This document shows, in pieces, positions 1 through 9,256 of a stretch of DNA of 64,000 bases. The stretch comes from Cymbomonas tetramitiformis (Eukaryota; Chlorophyta; Pyramimonadophyceae; Pyramimonadales; Pyramimonadaceae), in NCBI GenBank assembly GCA_001247695.2, contig LGRX02031216.1, forward strand, positions 1 to 64,000. Direction: 5' to 3'. Each line of letters starts with the position of its first letter. The first letter of the stretch is position 1. The notes beneath the pieces were generated by a model, which saw nothing but the letters and a program-made list of their open reading frames with translations, was not told where the DNA came from and did no database searches. The translations under genes were made by a program, and so were the position numbers.

Positions 1-118
1 TCAGAGCTTAGATAGCCTGAGAGTCGTGTATTCATTTCTATCTTTTGATATACCCGATTGCCTCGCTCAAACCCTACGGCGTTCGGCGTTTTCACTGTGT
101 CACTAGGACATTCTAGTA
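1..118 (+). repeat. 5' LTR of copia element, 3' portion only
   Basis: This segment matches 8668-8785 at 116 of 118 positions. The match ends at TTCTAGTA in both copies, and the flanking bases differ afterwards, so this marks the LTR's inner boundary. The upstream part lies outside the window. Confidence 0.9.
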
Positions 119-788
119 GGCTATAGGCCCACCACTTGCCTAAAGTGGTTTTGATTCAAAGCCACTAAATGGCTGGCTAAAGCTGTAGAGGGGCGAGCGT
201 GGCTGAGTAGGTAGAATGTTGCGGGGTGCCGCGGTTTCGCGGCACAACTGACTGTGTGGATGGAGAGGTAAGCGCGACGAGTGGCGGAGGAGAGTACGGA
301 GAAGATGGGTCAGAGAGCGCTGGGGCCCCCGATGGTATGCAGCATTGCGCAGAGTTTGGTACTGAGTGGTTCGCGACACGTTCAAAAGGCCATGACCTCG
401 GACATCGACAAGCGCGGAGACCTCGACCTTACTCTCCTACTTTCCGCCCACCCCCGCCGCTCCGCATTTTCCCTCACTACTCTATACGTCTTTACCCGTA
501 TCATTTTACCTTAATTTGCCACGCTTGCCGCTTGTTTGTGAACTTTGAGCGGATCTTGAAATCTTGCGGGCGACTTGGCCGTTTTTGACCGCTTGTAACT
601 TGCGGACCACTTGAGCTCAGACATTTTCCTTTGGAGGGTGTTTTTACTTCACCATTACCGGCCGTGTTACCGAGTTTCGTGGGCATCGGAGCAGATTTTG
701 AATTTATCTTGGATTTGGCCCCTTCCTTGAGGGGGGCTCACCCTTATCGTTAGGGTTTCATCCCTTCGGTGCTTCGCTTACGGTTGCC

Positions 789-3584
789 ATGGCTGCCGTG
801 GATCCTTCCGATGGATTCACCACTCCGGTCCCGGCTGGGATCGACACGCGGAGGGCGCTTCCCTTCAGCGACGGCCCTGAGGAGCCTGTGCCCCCTACAC
901 CTGTGAAGAATCGCCCACTTGCGGGTGATGAGACAGGCGGTGTTGTGATTGTCAGGGAGTTTCTTAAAGACTGCCAGACTATTCTCCGCGAGCCTGGTCA
1001 CCGAGCCAGCATCATCCAGCAAGTTCGTGACCAGTGCCGGCCCACTCACATCAAAGCATCGGAGTGGGTTTTCGACATCGATAAGATCAAAGGCCAAGTG
1101 CCTCGGGAAATTGCATTGGACCGCTTCAGTCAAGCGGTAAAAACCCAGCTAACTGACTTCAATCTCCAGTTTGCCACGGTATTCCACCCGACAGACCTCA
1201 CCACGACTGTTCTTCCTGAGGCCACTCGTATTCTCTACCGCATCCTGACGTCATTGGTGCGTGGATCATGCCTTCGGCTCATTGAGGAGTCGGCTACGGT
1301 GTCTCCGGATGATGGGCGCCGTGCATGGCTCGTCATCTGCCGGGCCGTTGCCAGGCGACGCAGGCCGTGGGTTTCCCATGGCTACCTGTTCGAGACAGCT
1401 CCGGCGATTGAGCTGCTGGAGGATGTTGACCCCGAGCCCTATATTAAGGGTTTCATGCAGCACCACGCCGCTATCCGGTCCGAGCTCAGACCTGGTGTAG
1501 AGCCTGACGATGTGTGGGGTGTGGGATTCGCCTTGGACCTCCTCACCCTTCGCATGTGCCCTCTGTATTATAAGGATCTTCTGCAGGAGTGGAGTTCTAA
1601 GACGGCCGAGGGCAGGGAGAAGCGGGCTCTCGGAATTCAGCAGTTCACGTTGGCTGTGAAGGCCTTTCACCAACAGAAAACAGAGGAGAAGAAGCTGCTT
1701 AAAGAGAAGAAGAAAAAGGATGGGGTCTCCGCATTGGCGGCCTCACTTCTCTCTGGGGAGTCCCCTTCTGCCGCCCTTCTAGCCCGTGCGGGCATCCCGC
1801 AGACTCGCATTGTTGGTGGCCGCAGGCGTGACGAGCCCAGGCACCCGCCACAGGCTCAGGATGCTCAGCCGCAGGCGGCCGGACAGGGTGCTCACCGGTC
1901 TGGGGGCGACAGGGGTACAGCTCCCCGCGCCAGACCGGCCCGCGGTGGAAAGAATCGACAACAGAACATGAAGGGACACAGGAAGGGCTCTCACCCTTCC
2001 CCTCATGCCCCTCCACCGCGGACTCAGGGGCAGCGGCAGCCTGCATCCGGTGGTGCACCGACTGCCTTGCGGGTGACACGGGATGCACAGGGCCGCCACA
2101 CGGTCCAGTGTTGGGACTGTGGCGGCCCTCACTTCCGCCGTGATTGCCCTGGAGGGGTGCAGAGTGCGCATGTGGCGGGGTTCCACCCCGAGGGCACGTC
2201 TATTGCGGACATCCTGTCAGAGCTGGATGCGGCTTTCCTCGATCCGGAGGAGGAGGTGTATGAGTCATGCTTATACTCTTACTCATTGGAGCTCGGGGAG
2301 GCACCGCCTGACCTCCCCGCGGCTCAGGCGGCTGCCGTTGTACCACACTCTGCCGTTGACGGTGAGGAGCCGTGGACTGAGTCGGAGTGGGCTATCTGGG
2401 ACTCATGTGGCCGCTCGGAGGAGCAGTACTACGACGCTGTCAACCGCTTCAACTCGTACCAGGACCCTGACGATGGGGACTGCCCCGACGGTGAGATGAC
2501 ACCTACTCAGCTCCATGTTGCCGTGCACCAGCCTCTGGACCCTGCGGTGTCTCTGCAGCACTTCAGTGTTGAGCCGCAGCAGCCAGCGGTGCCGGCAGCC
2601 GACGTGCAGATCACAACAACCAACACCGAATTCCCTGGAGCTGTGCAGCTGGTGAGCACGGCACCGCAGTCCCGGCCCAGGGGTCCGGGTGGCCCGGGCC
2701 GCAGGCCCGATGGGGCGGGTCACTTCATGTACATGAGTCTGCTGTGCATTCTAGCATTCTCTGGCACGGCAGATGCGGTGCAGTCTGGTGGTGCCTCCGG
2801 TGCTGTGCTGGAGGTGCACCCACGGGCTCTGGTGCTTTGGCATGCTGTCACCTGGGGTCTGGCTATCTCGGCCTGTCTTCCTGCCGTTGGTGCCAGGACT
2901 CCCGTACGCACCTGGCGACACCTTGTCAGCCGCCAGTCACCGACGGGCGGGCACCAGCCCTCAACAACCCAGCCTCCGGCGGGTGAGCCCCGTACCTCTC
3001 GCCGCTCCTCACCGGTCTGGACTGCTGTTCTGGTTATCTGTAGCCTGGCTCTCTGTACCTCGGCACTACTGTTTGGGTACTCTCTGGGTCTGCGGCAGTC
3101 AGTCAGGCAGTCAGTCAGTCAGTCAGTCAGCTTACCCCGCCAGCAGGGGGGTCCGTCGGCCGTTCTGCTGGTCAGCTTTTCTCAGCTGATGGACTGGCTA
3201 CCGGTGATACCGGCTTATGTCTGGTCTCTGGTTATGATGTGGGTACGTATGCTTCTGTGGAGCTTGGTGTACTGTCTGGTCAGCTTGGGTCAGTTACAGT
3301 GGTCTACCCTCTGGTACCCGCTGGCTATACTGGTATTCTGGTCTATGGCAGTGCAGAGTCAGTTCCGTTATATGTGCCCGACGAGGAGTGGGCTGCTTCT
3401 GGATTCAGTTCTCTCGCCAGTGCTGTCCCTGCACCCGTCCGGGTTGACAGGGGCATCGTGTGTGACTCTGGGGCCACATGTGTCATGTGCGGGGACCTGT
3501 CGGCCTGCACCGACGTGGACTACACCCGTACGGTGGCCTTCACCATGGTTACGGCTGGGTCTCACAGGACGGATGCTACTGTGA
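789..3584 (+). CDS. gag: Copia Gag-like polyprotein with CCHC-type knuckle
   Basis: This 931-codon frame begins at an ATG about 670 bases after the LTR. It has the acidic/basic and low-complexity composition of Gag. A zinc knuckle of the form C-x2-C-x3-H-x4-C starts at residue 441 (CWDCGGPHFRRDC), one residue shorter than the usual C-x2-C-x4-H-x4-C. After the knuckle come an acidic segment and hydrophobic stretches that could span a membrane (about residues 650-665, 675-695 and 740-765). The last part, past the CAGT repeat at about 3096-3131, overlaps the pol frame and may be a shadow of it. Pol lies in the -1 frame relative to gag. Confidence 0.8.
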   Translation: MAAVDPSDGFTTPVPAGIDTRRALPFSDGPEEPVPPTPVKNRPLAGDETGGVVIVREFLKDCQTILREPGHRASIIQQVRDQCRPTHIKASEWVFDIDKIKGQVPREIALDRFSQAVKTQLTDFNLQFATVFHPTDLTTTVLPEATRILYRILTSLVRGSCLRLIEESATVSPDDGRRAWLVICRAVARRRRPWVSHGYLFETAPAIELLEDVDPEPYIKGFMQHHAAIRSELRPGVEPDDVWGVGFALDLLTLRMCPLYYKDLLQEWSSKTAEGREKRALGIQQFTLAVKAFHQQKTEEKKLLKEKKKKDGVSALAASLLSGESPSAALLARAGIPQTRIVGGRRRDEPRHPPQAQDAQPQAAGQGAHRSGGDRGTAPRARPARGGKNRQQNMKGHRKGSHPSPHAPPPRTQGQRQPASGGAPTALRVTRDAQGRHTVQCWDCGGPHFRRDCPGGVQSAHVAGFHPEGTSIADILSELDAAFLDPEEEVYESCLYSYSLELGEAPPDLPAAQAAAVVPHSAVDGEEPWTESEWAIWDSCGRSEEQYYDAVNRFNSYQDPDDGDCPDGEMTPTQLHVAVHQPLDPAVSLQHFSVEPQQPAVPAADVQITTTNTEFPGAVQLVSTAPQSRPRGPGGPGRRPDGAGHFMYMSLLCILAFSGTADAVQSGGASGAVLEVHPRALVLWHAVTWGLAISACLPAVGARTPVRTWRHLVSRQSPTGGHQPSTTQPPAGEPRTSRRSSPVWTAVLVICSLALCTSALLFGYSLGLRQSVRQSVSQSVSLPRQQGGPSAVLLVSFSQLMDWLPVIPAYVWSLVMMWVRMLLWSLVYCLVSLGQLQWSTLWYPLAILVFWSMAVQSQFRYMCPTRSGLLLDSVLSPVLSLHPSGLTGASCVTLGPHVSCAGTCRPAPTWTTPVRWPSPWLRLGLTGRMLL
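3096..3131 (+). repeat. CAGT tetranucleotide microsatellite at the gag-pol overlap
   Basis: Two short runs of CAGT separated by a CAGG occur in the gag frame, and the pol frame is open from 3044 onward. Each gain or loss of a four-base unit changes the frame, so the gag-to-pol relation depends on the repeat number. Confidence 0.8.
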
Positions 3585-6022
3585 CATTCCATCTGTATGG
3601 GGTCTGTATCCAGGACGGAGCCATCGACCACTTCGTTCTCCCAAACTCACACTATAAAGCCGGCTGCCGCACTCTCCTGTCTTCTCGGGTTATGCTTTCC
3701 CTCGGCTTCGGGTCCCCTGACCTTGTGTCCCTCACTTACACCCACCTGCCTACTGGCCGTGTCTATCAGATCATTGACTCTGGCACAGACTATATGTGGG
3801 CGGAGGTCCCTGAGGGGACAGCCAGTGCACTCACCCAGACTGTCTCACGTGTCCGCACCGGTGAGATCTGTGACTGGATGTGGGCACGCTCAGAGTATGC
3901 CAAGTGGGCTTTCCTGAAGGGCTCGCCTGCTGCCCTGGCCAAGACCGGGGAACACAACTTTGACATCTCCCTCTTCGGAGACGACCTCCCCCCCGGCGTG
4001 GGTAACAACCAAACCTGCCCAGTCAGGTATTCACTGTCTGATTCCTGCTGGGGTCACCTCTGGGCCGGTGCCTATATATATGGCAACCCGCCCTTTGACA
4101 GACTCACTTGTGAGCGGATGCTCAAGAAGGCCAACCGGGACTTTGCAACCGACCCCGAGCACACGGTATTCCTCTTCTTGATTCCCCAGTCACACCTCAG
4201 TACCTTCAGGCAGCACCTTATTCATTGGGAGGTGCTACATGTGTATCCGGCTGGCACAGAGGGCATATTCAGCTACCGTCGTGAGCACACCTATGCTGGA
4301 CGGCCCCTTCAGTCGGCTGGCTCGGAGGGCGGGGGGGACCGTGTTTTCATTGCTGGTACCCCGTTCCCGGTGGCTATCATCTACCGTGATCAGTACACGT
4401 CCATGAGGTTCACCCCTGAGAGGTGGTGCCATTCCGCATATGCTCGTGCTCATGGTCTCAGGCTGGCTCAGCTCATGGACCTTGGTGTTGACATCGCCCG
4501 GCCTGGCACTACAGTTACGCGGGAGCAGCTGCTGTCTCACAGGACCTGTGCTGAGGCCTGTGCTGTGTGTGCCCGTATGCGGACAGTGCAGCCGAGTCCG
4601 AAGCACCCTTCGGCTGACAGATACAGAGCTCAGAGGCCTGGATCTATGTGGGCTGCTGATGCTACAGGCCCGATCACGCCTATTGGCTATGACGGGTCGA
4701 GGTACCGCTGGACCTTTGTGGAGTTCACTGTGAGGTTTACACTTTGCTACTTCTCTGCTGAGAAGTCGGCATACAGCTTCAATCTGGCTCAGTTCCTGGC
4801 AGATGTTGTTCATCACGGCTTTGCCTGCACTGGCCTAGTTCTCCGCACTGATTGTGCCCCGGAGCTGTGTGACCCTGCAGCACAGGCTCTGTACAAACAC
4901 CATGGCATCAAACACCTACAGTCGTCACCCACCCTGCACTGGCAGAACTTCATGGCTGAATATGTGATTGGTAAGATCTCGTCGGTCTCCCGTGCACTCC
5001 TGGAGACAGCCGGTATGGACCTCCCCTACTGGCCTCTTGCGGACAGTCATGCCTGCCTGCTATGGGATATCCTGCCTCATGGGCGGGACGCCGTGGTGCC
5101 ATTCTATCACCTTATGGGCTATCACTTTACCTACTCCCGTATCGAGATATTCGGCACCCTGTGCACTGTGGCCATGGATGCTCAGCAGATGCGGGCCCGC
5201 CATCCGGGGGTCTCCAAGAAGCGGACCCCCCGGGCCTGGCAGGGGCGGTTTGTGGGCATCAGCCTCAGGTCCTCGGCCTACAAGGTACTAGACCTGGAGA
5301 GGAACAAGGTTGTTTCCGAGGGCCGGCCAGACTTCATCAGAAACTACACAGAGTTCGGGCAGGTGATGTCATCGTTCCCTGCCCCCGCTCCCGACGAGCA
5401 GCACTCCGCACCCGTGCCCAGTGACAGGCCGGAGCCGTGGAAGGACTACACCACTGACATGGTGGTGACAGTCCATTCTGTGGCTGCCTATTATGACACC
5501 CGGGACGGTGAGACCTATGCCACCGTGCAGTTGCTTGACACTGGTTCAGCAGACACTTTCTGGACCACCGCCCAGCAGTATGTCATGGCTGACCCTGCGG
5601 GCACTGCTTGGTTTGACTTAGTCCACTGGCTGGACCGCCGCAGGGTCATTGACTGTGTCAACCAACACTACCCGCTCTGGACTCTGGCTAAGGCTCAGGA
5701 GGCCCGCGGTGATCCGCTGTATCCGGCACTCATTGTGTCCACGGACATGAGGCGGTCCAGGTCCTATGGGGTGCTCTTCCGGCCTATGGCCTACGGAGAT
5801 GTGACTGCCCCACGTGCCTATGCCATGGACCTCCGTGCCAGTCTGGTGGTGTTCCCTGATACCCACAGTGCTTGCCACCTTCCCTTCTCCGACCACCCGG
5901 AGCAGGACCAGTGGCTCCTTCCGCACTATGTGGTCCCACCAGAGGACACGGTCGGTACGTTGCCAGCCAGCGGCACACTCAGCTTCTGTCATATCTCTGC
6001 TGACCTCGCCGAGCGCCTGTAA
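3239..6022 (+). CDS. pol: Copia Pol part 1: protease, NPPF domain, integrase
   Basis: The frame is open from 3044; the first ATG is 3239. An aspartic protease active site DSGAT has its Asp at residue 76. A domain of about 160 residues with an Asn-Pro-Pro-Phe motif (residues 283-286, context YGNPPFD) follows, which ordinary copia Pol proteins lack. The pre-integrase zinc site (His...His...C-x2-C near residues 415-450) comes next, then the integrase core with Asp474, Asp538 and Glu574, giving the expected D-x35-E spacing. The product would process Gag-Pol and insert cDNA in the nucleus. The frame ends at TAA 6020-6022, but the same frame reads straight on into reverse transcriptase, so this stop is either a mutation or a readthrough site. 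Confidence 0.88.
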   Translation: MGTYASVELGVLSGQLGSVTVVYPLVPAGYTGILVYGSAESVPLYVPDEEWAASGFSSLASAVPAPVRVDRGIVCDSGATCVMCGDLSACTDVDYTRTVAFTMVTAGSHRTDATVTFHLYGVCIQDGAIDHFVLPNSHYKAGCRTLLSSRVMLSLGFGSPDLVSLTYTHLPTGRVYQIIDSGTDYMWAEVPEGTASALTQTVSRVRTGEICDWMWARSEYAKWAFLKGSPAALAKTGEHNFDISLFGDDLPPGVGNNQTCPVRYSLSDSCWGHLWAGAYIYGNPPFDRLTCERMLKKANRDFATDPEHTVFLFLIPQSHLSTFRQHLIHWEVLHVYPAGTEGIFSYRREHTYAGRPLQSAGSEGGGDRVFIAGTPFPVAIIYRDQYTSMRFTPERWCHSAYARAHGLRLAQLMDLGVDIARPGTTVTREQLLSHRTCAEACAVCARMRTVQPSPKHPSADRYRAQRPGSMWAADATGPITPIGYDGSRYRWTFVEFTVRFTLCYFSAEKSAYSFNLAQFLADVVHHGFACTGLVLRTDCAPELCDPAAQALYKHHGIKHLQSSPTLHWQNFMAEYVIGKISSVSRALLETAGMDLPYWPLADSHACLLWDILPHGRDAVVPFYHLMGYHFTYSRIEIFGTLCTVAMDAQQMRARHPGVSKKRTPRAWQGRFVGISLRSSAYKVLDLERNKVVSEGRPDFIRNYTEFGQVMSSFPAPAPDEQHSAPVPSDRPEPWKDYTTDMVVTVHSVAAYYDTRDGETYATVQLLDTGSADTFWTTAQQYVMADPAGTAWFDLVHWLDRRRVIDCVNQHYPLWTLAKAQEARGDPLYPALIVSTDMRRSRSYGVLFRPMAYGDVTAPRAYAMDLRASLVVFPDTHSACHLPFSDHPEQDQWLLPHYVVPPEDTVGTLPASGTLSFCHISADLAERL
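3910..4410 (+). other. NPPF adenine-methyltransferase-like domain inside Pol
   Basis: Seen: residues about 225-390 of the pol frame hold a Trp/Tyr-rich lead-in (SLSDSCWGHLWAGAYIYG), the tetrapeptide Asn-Pro-Pro-Phe, a helix-like segment, then FLFLIPQSHLSTF and a His/Tyr-rich stretch. Known: (D/N)PP(Y/F/W) is catalytic motif IV of N6-adenine methyltransferases, and NPPF in particular is the motif of the PCIF1/CAPAM mRNA cap methyltransferase; the order NPPF, about 40 residues, hydrophobic strand plus Pro is compatible with that fold. Inferred: a methyltransferase-like domain was captured by the element. A clear AdoMet-binding motif I was not recognised, so activity is uncertain. Confidence 0.5.
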
Positions 6023-6646
6023 CACACTGCAGCTCCTGATCTGCCACTGCCAGGTGGGTACCGCCAGGCACTGTCTATGCCTGATGGGGCTCAGTGGGAG
6101 GAGGCTATTACCGGTGGGGAGGTGCAGCCTCTGATTGACCAGGGTAAGATAGAACCGGTGGAGGTGTTACCCGACGGTGAGATCGCCACCAGCACCATCT
6201 TTGTGCTGAATAAGCCCTGGAAGCCACGGGATGGTCTGCCGCCCGTCCAAATTCATAAAGCTCGGATGGCCGTGGCTGCCACGTGGCACTGGGGCTACAC
6301 CCAAGCTGAGACCGCATGCACGGTAGCAGACCTGCCCACCTTCCGCCTTCTCATCATCCTGTCTATTATCTTTGCTGGTATGGGGGTTATGGTCTATCAC
6401 TTTGACGTCAGTCAGGCCTTTGTTCATGCCCGTCTGGAGGTTCCCATATATGTGCGGTTCCCCTCTGGGTATATGTATAAGGGCAGATATGGATATGCCA
6501 AGCTGCTCTATGCTCTCTACGGGCTACGGACGGCTGGTGCTTCCTGGCAGAAGCTGGCCAACAAATTCATGAAGTCCTTCACCTATCAGGGAATGCACTT
6601 CACCCAGTCCACAATTCATATGACCCGTGCCTATACTATATTGTGA
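6023..6646 (+). pseudogene. pol: Copia Pol part 2: reverse transcriptase, N-terminal half
   Basis: The frame continues in phase after the TAA at 6020-6022; the first ATG is 6077. Copia RT signatures are visible: YRQALSMPDGAQWEEAI at the start, FDVSQAFVHARLEVPIYV (first catalytic Asp, nucleotides from 6401), and KLLYALYGLRTAGASWQKL. The frame is lost near 6618, where the expected copia continuation DPCLYYI is read in the next frame; the local CATATG suggests a small insertion or deletion. The segment is part of the polymerase that copies element RNA into DNA in the cytoplasmic particle. Confidence 0.85.
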
Positions 6647-7986
6647 CCTCTGTGTTCGTGGCCTTCGTGGCTGTCTACGTGGATGACTTCGGGCTGACAT
6701 GTGATGATGCCTTCCACCAGGCTTTCTGGGCAGCTTTCCGGGCGGCATTCAAGAGCAAGAATCTTGGCCGTATGACAGCCGTCCTGCAGCTTGCGGTTGA
6801 CTATGATCGGTGGGGCATTGCACTGTCCCAAACCAGGCAGATCAAGGAGCTCATGTCCAAATTCAAGCTTCCGGCCAAAACCTTTCACAATCCGATGGAT
6901 GTGAACCTCGTTATCCAGAAGCCGGAGCACCCTGATCTCACCCTTGTCACCCCGTATCTCTCACTGCTTGGGTCCCTGCTGTGGATTGCACGGTGCACCA
7001 GGCCGGATGTGTATTACTCGGTCATATATCTGGCACAGTTCTCCTCATGCCCCTCGGCTCAGGCCTGGGAGGCACTTCAGAGAGTGGCTCAGTATCTATA
7101 CTTCACACGGCACTACCGTATCCGTTATGCTTACCCCAGTGCACCGCTTTCTGTGCTCACAATACAGGTGTATTCGGATGCTGACCATGCTCGTGACAAA
7201 CTGAACGGGTGCCTGCTCTCCTACTCGGGAGGCATTGTATTCCTCAACGGCATGGTCCTTCATTGGGTATGTGCCCGCCAGACTGATGCTGAGATGTCCT
7301 CCACTGGATCTGAGTATGTGGCCGCCTCTGTGGTTGGGCAGCGGGCCATGTCTGCTATCCATATGATTGTGGAGATGTTCGGCTTTATCAGAATTACGCA
7401 GCAGGAGCCGGGTGTGTCTGCTCTGGCTCTGTCTACGGCCTTCCCTGCAGCTGACACTTCTTGGATGCAGAGGGCGGCCACGTTCTTCGAGAATCATGCT
7501 ATGGGTCATGGTCAGATGGGCCCCGCCTCCCCCCTACACTACCAGGAGGCTGAGCCTGTTCCTGACAGCAGCCTGTATGCCCTGCCTCACGCGGTGCCAG
7601 TACCATATGATGGCACGGGCTACGAGGACGGTCCGCGGGAGTACCACTCTCAGCGGTCTGGCATGTATGGTACCTCTGGACCCTTCATTCCCAGGCTGGA
7701 GCTCCCGGTGGCTGTCATGATTGACAACCAGGCGGCCTCCTCCATTCTGAGGAATGTCATGCTATCCACCAAGATTAAGCATGTGTTGATCCGTTTTCAC
7801 TGCTTTCGGGGGTGGGTGTGTGCTGGGTACCTAGTGCCTGTTTACATCAACACTTTACTCAACCTGGCTGATATCTTCACCAAGCCTCTTCCTGGGCTCA
7901 AGGACAAGGTGCGGGTGATCATCAGCATGATCGAGTCCTTCATGGACGTGATCCGCCCGCACCCCAGTGGTGCGGGTGACTCCTAG
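6622..7986 (+). CDS. pol: Copia Pol part 3: RT catalytic YVDD and RNase H
   Basis: Open from about 6622 in frame 1. The polymerase catalytic motif Tyr-Val-Asp-Asp is at 6676-6687. The copia connection segment (LLGSLLWIARCTRPDVYYSV) is followed by RNase H with SDADHA, SSTGSEYVAA, DNQAASS, and the closing NLADIFTKPLPG. Between the RNase H helix ending in MFGF and the DNQAA strand there are about 110 residues (about 7386-7715) where copia elements normally have 15-30, so a low-complexity insertion interrupts RNase H. The frame ends at TAG 7984-7986 and is followed by a non-coding 3' region. Confidence 0.87.
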   Translation, partial: DPCLYYIVTSVFVAFVAVYVDDFGLTCDDAFHQAFWAAFRAAFKSKNLGRMTAVLQLAVDYDRWGIALSQTRQIKELMSKFKLPAKTFHNPMDVNLVIQKPEHPDLTLVTPYLSLLGSLLWIARCTRPDVYYSVIYLAQFSSCPSAQAWEALQRVAQYLYFTRHYRIRYAYPSAPLSVLTIQVYSDADHARDKLNGCLLSYSGGIVFLNGMVLHWVCARQTDAEMSSTGSEYVAASVVGQRAMSAIHMIVEMFGFIRITQQEPGVSALALSTAFPAADTSWMQRAATFFENHAMGHGQMGPASPLHYQEAEPVPDSSLYALPHAVPVPYDGTGYEDGPREYHSQRSGMYGTSGPFIPRLELPVAVMIDNQAASSILRNVMLSTKIKHVLIRFHCFRGWVCAGYLVPVYINTLLNLADIFTKPLPGLKDKVRVIISMIESFMDVIRPHPSGAGDS

Positions 7987-8667
7987 GTTCTCTGGTCCTC
8001 TGTCCGGCTGAGCTGCAGGCCTGTGAGCCGGCAGCGGTCGGGCAAGGGGTCTTTCTGGTCTGACTGGATTGATGCCCTTTGACGTGGTGCCCTTCTGGAC
8101 TGGACTTTGTGTTCGTGGACAGACTGGTACCTATGACCTGCCCAATGAGACCTTAGACACCGACAGCTCTACTCTGACCTTAAGCACATCTGACTGGATT
8201 CTGGCCTTTGACTACATCCTGTACCTCTTTGGCATCTTCTATGACCTCGAGTGCTGGTTGACCGTCGAGCTGAGCAGTATCAGATGAGAGTATCTATCGG
8301 GGAGCGAGATCTGGCGGAGACCAGTCACTATTTTCATATCCTTGTGGCAGTCCACCTAGTTGGCATGCATATACTAGTACTTTAGCGTTCGGTTTAGAGG
8401 GTTAGCCGGAAGCGGGGATGGCAGCAGGTCGGCCCTTTGGTTGATGTTGTCCTGATCCGTGGACGGGGACCTCTTACTTTGCATTAGCTACCTGTTTCAC
8501 ATTCTTATGCCACCTCAGCCGAGGTGGTGTGCTGAGATTCAGTAGTTCAGTATCACGTATGACGTATGACAGTGACAGTGACAGTACAGTGACTTCCTAC
8601 CTGTACTCAGTAGTTCGACTTCGGTAGCTTAGACTGTGACACACGATATGATTGCCTAGTGACGGCC
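7987..8667 (+). other. Copia 3' untranslated region and start of 3' LTR
   Basis: No convincing gene is seen. A 72-codon open frame (8069-8287) has no recognisable domain and consists partly of repeated CTGACTGGA-type words. Short CAGTGACAG/TATGACG repeats occur at about 8550-8595, within what is probably the LTR. Confidence 0.4.
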
Positions 8668-8785
8668 TCAGAGCTTAGATAGCCTGAGAGTCGTGTATTC
8701 ATTTCTATCTTTTGAGATACCCGATTGCCTCGCTCAAACCCTACGGCGTTCAGCGTTTTCACTGTGTCACTAGGACATTCTAGTA
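8668..8785 (+). repeat. 3' LTR of copia element, part confirmed by comparison
   Basis: This is the segment matching the left LTR. The LTR surely begins further left; a purine-rich stretch at about 8405-8417 (GCCGGAAGCGGGGA) followed by TGG is one possible polypurine tract and LTR start, but this cannot be confirmed here. The flank after 8785 begins CCACG. Confidence 0.85.
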
Positions 8786-9256
8786 CCACGTTCGACCTAT
8801 CTACAGGCATGAAACATGCTGCTGGCTGGGAGTGATCGCGATAATATCAACATATACAGCTACTTTCGGGCTTTCTTCGTGAACGAATGTGTGGGTGAAG
8901 GTGGAAAGGTGATCCTGAAACAAAAATGGTGTGACGAAGCCACCGGGTATGTGAGTGCTTACCAAATAAAGATATTAGTCTGTGGATAGCGCATAAAGTG
9001 TTGTACTTAACTCCTATGCTGTTATGGCATTTGGAATTTCTACAGCATGGTCGGCTACACCGTCACTTTGTAAGATACATATCAAGGCATGCGTGTTCGT
9101 GCTTGCAACCAAGTTCTTCTTGGCATCATTAGCTACAATTTGAGCTATCGGATGCCTTCACAAGGGGTGTCTAAGGGGTCTAAATATGCGTTTATTGGGG
9201 TGTAAATCGATAATCAATTTCCGTAGTTTACTACGGAGATTACAGCACAGGAGTTA
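8786..9256. other. Intergenic stretch with no feature recognised
   Basis: The sequence is moderately AT-rich, with no open frame of note, no repeat boundary and no RNA gene that I can see. Confidence 0.4.

Larger units (their letters stand above)
1..8785 (+). mobile_element. Ty1/copia LTR retrotransposon, 5' end outside the window
   Basis: The last 118 bases of the left LTR (1-118) recur at 8668-8785 with two mismatches, and between them lie gag, protease, integrase, reverse transcriptase and RNase H in the copia order. The start of the LTR cannot be fixed because the left copy is cut by the window edge. The high LTR similarity suggests a fairly young insertion, yet the pol reading frame carries an in-frame stop at 6020-6022 and a frameshift near 6618, so this copy is probably not autonomous unless recoding occurs. 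An extra domain lies between protease and integrase. Confidence 0.93.

Noticed and set aside
8069..8287. 72-codon frame as an envelope-like gene of the copia element
   Set aside because: It is short, has no signal peptide or conserved motif, and lies in word-repetitive 3' sequence.
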